From Melioribacteraceae bacterium (GTDB lineage: Bacteria; Bacteroidota; Ignavibacteria; Ignavibacteriales; Melioribacteraceae), in assembly GCA_015486905.1 (NCBI GenBank), contig WFQV01000401.1, positions 1-9,071 on the forward strand: 9,071 nucleotides of DNA. Direction: 5' to 3'. Below the pieces are notes generated by a model, which saw nothing but the letters and a program-made list of their open reading frames with translations, was not told the DNA's origin and made no database searches. Numbering within the stretch: position 1 is the stretch's first letter; every line of letters starts with the position of its first letter. The position numbers and the translations under genes were made by a program. Below are positions 5,658 through 9,071 of the stretch, one piece after another.

Positions 5658-6275
5658 ATGAAATACTTACGACAACTTTACGATTGGGTTTTACATTGGG
5701 CGGACACTCGTTACGGTCCCGCCGCTCTTTTCCTTCTTGCCTTTGCGGAAGCATCGTTTTTTCCCGTACCGCCGGATGCACTTTTAATAGCGCTCGTCCT
5801 CGGCTCTCAAAAAAAAGCATTCCGCTTTGCAGCCAATTGTACCGTTGCTTCAATTATCGGTGCGGCAGTCGGCTATTCAATCGGTTATTTTATTTGGTGG
5901 CAAAGTCCTAACGAATTTTCTTCCGTTGCACATTTCTTCTTTAACAACATTCCCGGTTTTTCCGAGAAATTATTTTTTGACGTACAGCATCTTTACGAAA
6001 AATGGAATTTCTGGATTATCTTCACCGCCGGTTTTACGCCGATTCCTTACAAAGTATTTACAATAAGTGCCGGTGCTTTTCAGATTAGTCTGCCGATGTT
6101 TTTACTCGCTTCTTTCTTTTCACGTGCGGGAAGATTTTTCCTCGTCTCTTTTTTAATTTGGAAATTCGGGGAGCCGATTAAAGCCTTTATTGATAAGTAT
6201 TTCAACGCCCTCGCAATTCTTTTTACCGTTCTGCTAATAGGTGGATTTGTAGCGGTAAATTATTTAATAAAATGA
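5658..6275 (+). CDS. YqaA/VTT-domain (DedA-like) inner-membrane protein
   Basis: A 205-residue integral membrane protein of the VTT/SNARE-associated (DedA superfamily) type, closest in pattern to YqaA. After a short N-terminal part (1-20), hydrophobic segments lie at about 21-48, 58-82, 118-142, 145-168 and 182-203. The first contains the family signature FAEASFFPVPPDALLIALVLG (29-49), with an acidic residue before a proline-rich re-entrant loop. The second signature is GFTPIPYKVFTISAGAF (125-141), followed by the Arg-bearing FFSRAGRFF (153-161). DedA-superfamily proteins are linked to membrane phospholipid or undecaprenyl-phosphate translocation and proton-motive-force balance. YqaA-type members are uncharacterised. 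The ATG at 5658 has only a weak GGGA site close upstream, as is common in Bacteroidota. The gene stands alone on its strand and ends 36 bases from the convergent transketolase, with a terminator between. Confidence 0.9.
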   Translation: MKYLRQLYDWVLHWADTRYGPAALFLLAFAEASFFPVPPDALLIALVLGSQKKAFRFAANCTVASIIGAAVGYSIGYFIWWQSPNEFSSVAHFFFNNIPGFSEKLFFDVQHLYEKWNFWIIFTAGFTPIPYKVFTISAGAFQISLPMFLLASFFSRAGRFFLVSFLIWKFGEPIKAFIDKYFNALAILFTVLLIGGFVAVNYLIK

Positions 6276-6298
6276 AAGAGGCGCCCGAAAGCGCCTTT
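6276..6298. terminator. Bidirectional terminator between VTT gene and transketolase
   Basis: GGCGC (6280-6284) pairs with GCGCC (6291-6295) around the loop CCGAAA. AAAGA before and TTT after extend the stem, so each strand shows a GC stem with a short T-rich 3' side. It starts right after the VTT stop at 6275 and lies 12 bases beyond the transketolase stop, serving both convergent genes. Confidence 0.7.
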
Positions 6299-6310
6299 GA
6301 ATTCTACTGA

Positions 6311-8305
6311 TTATTTTCCCTTCAAAATCTTATCGGCTTCAGCCAAAACATTCTCAACCGTGAAGCCGTAATTTTCAAACAATGTTTTGTAAGGAGCGGA
6401 AGCTCCGTATTTTTCAATCGAAATGATTTTCCCTTCGCAGCCGGCATATTTTTCCCAGCCTTGAGCAACTCCCGCCTCAATTACCAGCCGTTTTTTGGCT
6501 GATGCAGGCAGTACGCTTTCCTTGTAATCATCACTTTGCTTTTCGAAAAGTTCCCAGCTGGGCATGCTGACCACACGAATACTGTCCCCTTTATCTTCCA
6601 AAGCTTGAGCGGTTTCCAAAGCTAACGAAACTTCCGAGCCGCTTGCAATAATAATTAAATCTATTTTGGGGCTACTTTCGGATTTAATTACATAAGCACC
6701 TTTCAAAGTGTTTTCGGCAGGGGCGTACTTTTTACGGTCGAGTACCGGTAATTTCTGACGTGTAAAAACCAAAGCTACGGGGTTGTCTTTTGTCTCGATT
6801 GCACTTTTCCAGGCGTAAACCGTTTCGTTGGCATCCGCAGGGCGAATTACCGTAAGACCGGGAATTGCACGAAGTGAGGCTAAATGTTCAACCGGTTGAT
6901 GTGTGGGTCCATCCTCGCCAAGGCCGATGCTGTCGTGTGTGAAAACGTAAATGGGGTGCAGATGTGACATTGCCGCAAGACGGATTGCAGGACGCAGGTA
7001 ATCGGCAAAAACAAGGAACGTTCCTCCGTAAGGAATTATCCCGCCGTAGTAAGCCATGCCGTTCATTATGCTTGCCATTCCGTGTTCGCGAATGCCGAAG
7101 TGAACATTACGGCCACGGTAATTATTGCCGGAAAAATCTTTGTAATTTTTTAAATAAGTGTTGTTCGACGGGTGTAAATCCGCCGAGCCGCCAAAAAGTT
7201 CGGGTAGTTGTTCCGCCAATAAATTAAGTACCGTACCGGATGCCGAACGCGTGGCTGCTACGTCACCGTAATTTTCGAACTCTTCCCATTTTAGCTCCGG
7301 CAACTCTCCGTTGAATATTCTTTGGAATTCTTTAGCATCTTCGGGATATTTGGATTTGTAAGCATCGAATTTACTTTGCCAAACATCTTCGTAACTTTCA
7401 TATGTGGGTTGAAGGCTGGCGAAAAATTCTTTTACATCATCAGGTACGAAGAATTCCTTGTCTTCATCCCATCCCAAATTCTTTTTGGTTAATTTAACTT
7501 CCTCTTCGCCGAGCGGTGAACCGTGGACTGAGGATGTGTCCTGCTTGTGAGGACTTCCGTAACCGATGTGTGTGTCGGTGATTATTAAATGTGGTTTGCC
7601 CGGGGTTGCTTTTGCTTTTTTAATTGCAATTTCGAGAGCTTGCAAATCGTTTACATCCGTTACGTGCTGAACGTTCCAGCCGTAGGCTACGAAGCGCTTT
7701 CCAACGTCTTCGGACATTGCTAAGTCAGTTGTGCCGTCAATTGTGATTTCGTTGTTGTCGTAAAAGACAATTAGGCTGTCCAATTTATTGTGTCCGGCAA
7801 AGGCGGCGGTTTCGTGCGTTATGCCTTCCATTAAGTCCCCGTCGCTGGCAATCACGTAAATGTAATGGTCGAGCAGTTGAATGTCTTCCTTGTTAAACAT
7901 TGCACCGAGGTGCTTTTCCGCCATTGCCATTCCCACAGCGTTGGAAAAGCCTTGTCCAAGGGGACCTGTTGTGGTTTCAACTCCAGGCGTGTGCCCGAAT
8001 TCCGGATGACCGGGTGTAATGCTTTCCCACTGGCGGAAATTTTTCAAATCCTCCAGAGTAACTTCGTAGCCTGAAAGGTGAAGGATTCCGTAAAGAAGCA
8101 TGCTTCCGTGTCCGGCGGAAAGAACAAATCTGTCGCGGTTTACCCATTTGGGGTTTTTCGGATTGTGCCTCATTATTTTTGAATAGAGCAAAAAGGCAAT
8201 GGGTGCGCAACCCATCGGCATTCCCGGGTGCCCTGAGTTTGCTTTCTGAATTGCATCCACGGCTAAAAATCTTAATGTATTAATTGCTTTCTCTTCAATC
8301 TTCAT
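6311..8305 (-). CDS. tkt: Transketolase
   Basis: A complete 664-residue thiamine-diphosphate enzyme, the usual bacterial length. It transfers two-carbon ketol units between sugar phosphates (xylulose-5-P, ribose-5-P, sedoheptulose-7-P, erythrose-4-P) in the non-oxidative pentose phosphate pathway. The N-terminal ThDP domain has NSGHPGMPMG (H26), SAGHGSMLLY (H66), TPGHPE (H100), GPLGQG (114-119), the Mg/ThDP motif SDGDLMEG to YDNNEITIDG (D155, N185) and SSVHGSPLG (H261). Numbering through this part matches E. coli TktA. The pyrimidine domain has GIREHGMASIMNG with the activating E407, FTHDSIGLGEDGPTHQPVEH (D465, H469) and FTRQKLP (R516). A C-terminal domain runs from about 545 to the end. A strong AAGGAG site (complement of 8314-8319) lies eight bases before the ATG. 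That ATG overlaps the stop of the upstream 118-residue gene as ATGA, so translation of the two is coupled. No missing residue or frameshift is seen. Confidence 0.97.
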   Translation of the reverse strand: MKIEEKAINTLRFLAVDAIQKANSGHPGMPMGCAPIAFLLYSKIMRHNPKNPKWVNRDRFVLSAGHGSMLLYGILHLSGYEVTLEDLKNFRQWESITPGHPEFGHTPGVETTTGPLGQGFSNAVGMAMAEKHLGAMFNKEDIQLLDHYIYVIASDGDLMEGITHETAAFAGHNKLDSLIVFYDNNEITIDGTTDLAMSEDVGKRFVAYGWNVQHVTDVNDLQALEIAIKKAKATPGKPHLIITDTHIGYGSPHKQDTSSVHGSPLGEEEVKLTKKNLGWDEDKEFFVPDDVKEFFASLQPTYESYEDVWQSKFDAYKSKYPEDAKEFQRIFNGELPELKWEEFENYGDVAATRSASGTVLNLLAEQLPELFGGSADLHPSNNTYLKNYKDFSGNNYRGRNVHFGIREHGMASIMNGMAYYGGIIPYGGTFLVFADYLRPAIRLAAMSHLHPIYVFTHDSIGLGEDGPTHQPVEHLASLRAIPGLTVIRPADANETVYAWKSAIETKDNPVALVFTRQKLPVLDRKKYAPAENTLKGAYVIKSESSPKIDLIIIASGSEVSLALETAQALEDKGDSIRVVSMPSWELFEKQSDDYKESVLPASAKKRLVIEAGVAQGWEKYAGCEGKIISIEKYGASAPYKTLFENYGFTVENVLAEADKILKGK

Positions 8306-8658
8306 TTTATTTTCTCCTTATTATTTTCTTGTCCGTTCCATATTTCGCCGTCAACCACGGGCGTTACGCAAATTAAAGGATTTTCGGAGACGTCAAATTT
8401 ACTGAAAATTTCTTCAAATAATTCATACTGCATTCCATGTTTTTCCAATTTGGCAAATTTATTGTAGCGCATAAATTTTCCCAGCCTGTTTACAGGAGCG
8501 TTGAATTTTTCCGCTTTTGGGAAATCCTCTCTTACGCGTGATTTTAAGAAATTTATTTTTTCTTCGTCGCTTCCTTCGGCTTTGTAAGGAATGGCATTAA
8601 AGCCAACCACGTGGTCTTTGTTGATTATTAAGTAAATATTAAGAATTGTTTCTTCCAA
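8302..8658 (-). CDS. Uncharacterised 118-residue protein coupled to transketolase
   Basis: I do not recognise this family. The protein is 118 residues, soluble and highly charged, with no signal peptide or membrane segment. A beta-like hydrophobic start (TILNIYLIINKDHVVGFNAIPY, residues 4-25) leads to a helical charged middle (about 30-50), a basic NRLGKFMRYNKFAKLEKHG stretch (57-75), a probable helix YELFEEIFSKF (78-88), a hydrophobic PLICVTPVVDGEIW segment (94-107) and a Lys/Glu/Asn tail. The start must be the TTG at 8658: an in-frame TGA lies a few codons upstream and the next Met is residue 63. GGG (complement of 8664-8666) sits five bases before it, a modest ribosome site. Its TGA overlaps the transketolase ATG as ATGA, the mark of translational coupling, so it is the first gene of a transketolase operon. 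A regulatory or assembly role with transketolase would be speculation. Confidence 0.8.
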   Translation of the reverse strand: MEETILNIYLIINKDHVVGFNAIPYKAEGSDEEKINFLKSRVREDFPKAEKFNAPVNRLGKFMRYNKFAKLEKHGMQYELFEEIFSKFDVSENPLICVTPVVDGEIWNGQENNKEKIK

Positions 8659-8682
8659 TCTTTCCCTTTCTGTTTGTCATTA

Positions 8683-8714
8683 CAAAATAGCTTAAGCTCA
8701 AAGCGAGGATAAAA
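8683..8714 (-). promoter_or_regulatory. Candidate promoter of the transketolase operon
   Basis: On the minus strand TTTT (complement of 8711-8714) is followed after 21 bases by TATTTTG (complement of 8683-8689), which ends 24 bases before the TTG start. Spacing equals that at the other two candidate promoters. The perfect palindrome AGCTTAAGCT (8689-8698) touches the -7 box and could be an operator. Confidence 0.35.
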
Positions 8715-8844
8715 ATCTGCTAAAAAAGTTTTTCCCCGGCAAGTAGCAAGTTAAAGATTAAAACTATTTCAACACACGCAATAAACAGCGAAGCCATTCA
8801 GTTAAAGTTCAAATGCAAGTCCTTATTTTTTTTAATTTAAACAA

Positions 8845-8883
8845 CAATAATAAAAAATTCGGAAACGAAATTCTTTATTATTG
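8845..8883. repeat. Long AT hairpin with GAAA tetraloop
   Basis: CAATAATAAA (8845-8854) pairs perfectly with TTTATTATTG (8874-8883). Inside, AATTCG and CGAAATT continue the stem with one A/G mismatch and one bulge, closing on a GAAA loop, a GNRA-type tetraloop. Total paired length is about 16 bp. A T-rich run follows on the minus strand. It lies about 190 bases upstream of the 118-residue gene and could end transcription entering from the right. Confidence 0.6.
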
Positions 8884-8915
8884 TAATTCACAAGGACGGT
8901 ATGGCTGTTTTGAGT

Positions 8916-8932
8916 ACTGATTTAAAATCAGT
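8916..8932. repeat. REP-like hairpin ACTGATTTAAAATCAGT
   Basis: A perfect palindrome with 8-base arms around a single A. Its apex follows the same T-TAAA plan as the hairpins at 4987, 5231 and 5291, so I group it with them. It also resembles a tRNA-Leu(UAA) anticodon arm, but no T arm or acceptor stem surrounds it. Confidence 0.6.
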
Positions 8933-8985
8933 GGCAAAAAATGATAAAATAAGAAAGAAGAAACAAGAAATAAGAAATAGTTAAA

Positions 8986-9071
8986 CGCGAGACGCCCGCC
9001 TTCGTCTGCGCTTCGCTTGTCTGTCCCGCACTTGCGGGGCCTGTCCCGCATTTGCGGGGACTACGTCGTGA
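8986..9071 (-). repeat. Modular repeat, copy C (two hairpin cassettes, inverted, runs off window)
   Basis: Read on the minus strand from 9071, the head module TCACGACGTAGT is followed by two 20-base cassettes (9041-9060 and 9021-9040, 18 of 20 positions alike, each with a CCCGC-GCGGG palindrome). The tail module CAAGCGAAGCGCAGACGAAG plus GCGGGCGTCTC then ends near 8989. Orientation is opposite to copies A and B. The head is cut by the window end. Confidence 0.8.

Larger units (their letters stand above)
8659..9071. other. Gene-free right edge with hairpins and modular repeat
   Basis: 413 bases have no convincing gene. From left to right the region holds the candidate transketolase-operon promoter, an AT-rich spacer, a long AT hairpin (8845-8883), a REP-like hairpin (8916-8932), a purine-rich low-complexity tract (about 8935-8980) and copy C of the modular repeat running to the window edge. 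Confidence 0.75.

Noticed and set aside
8890..8940. tRNA-Leu(UAA) fragment or integrase attachment site, from the anticodon-arm-like ACTGATTTAAAATCAGT
   Set aside because: No acceptor stem, D arm, variable arm or T arm can be laid around it, and the sequence after it is a purine-rich tract. The TAAA-apex hairpin family explains it better.
8901..8984. 27-codon frame with an AAGGA site before its ATG
   Set aside because: The frame runs through the REP-like hairpin and a low-complexity AAG/AAA tract, giving a Lys-rich end typical of repeat translation. Not supported as a gene.
9021..9060. CRISPR-like array
   Set aside because: The two 20-base units are adjacent without spacers and are themselves hairpins. 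There are no cas genes.

Overview
The window looks like a chromosomal piece of an AT-rich bacterium of the Bacteroidota/Ignavibacteria type. The lineage call is an inference. It rests on three candidate promoters of the Bacteroidota form (a TTTN box, 21 bases, then TA(n)TTTTG), on the AT-rich coding style, and on the density of dispersed repeats and hairpins between genes. No 16S or other marker gene is present, so the phylum is not certain.

Layout, left to right. Positions 3-365 (+) are the last 120 codons of a penicillin-acylase-family protein cut by the window edge. It converges on an inositol-monophosphatase-family gene (375-1148, -). A 1.1 kb gene-free stretch (1149-2253) follows, packed with decayed repeats: three copies of a GCGGCTTGCCG motif, two degenerate short-period tandems, small inverted repeats, and a 184 bp MITE-like foldback element with 18 bp terminal inverted repeats (1907-2090). 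Next is a two-gene operon: an ACT-less homoserine dehydrogenase (2254-3288, +) and a lactaldehyde-dehydrogenase-like (CofA-type) aldehyde dehydrogenase (3310-4725, +). A second gene-free stretch (4726-5657) holds REP-like hairpins, a 104-base run with no G, and a modular repeat. Then come a YqaA/VTT (DedA-like) membrane protein (5658-6275, +), a bidirectional terminator, and convergent to it a complete transketolase (6311-8305, -). The transketolase is co-transcribed with and translationally coupled to a 118-residue protein of unknown function (8302-8658, -). The right edge (8659-9071) carries a long AT hairpin, another REP-like hairpin, and an inverted copy of the modular repeat.

The genes are mostly housekeeping metabolism: pentose phosphate/Calvin-type carbon shuffling (transketolase), inositol-phosphate or related phosphate hydrolysis, and an amino-acid-linked dehydrogenase pair whose joint substrate cannot be settled from sequence. 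I see no defence system, CRISPR array, prophage, rRNA, tRNA or intact transposase. The most unusual content is non-coding: the modular repeat whose three copies carry 0, 1 and 2 hairpin cassettes, and a set of hairpins that share one apical motif.
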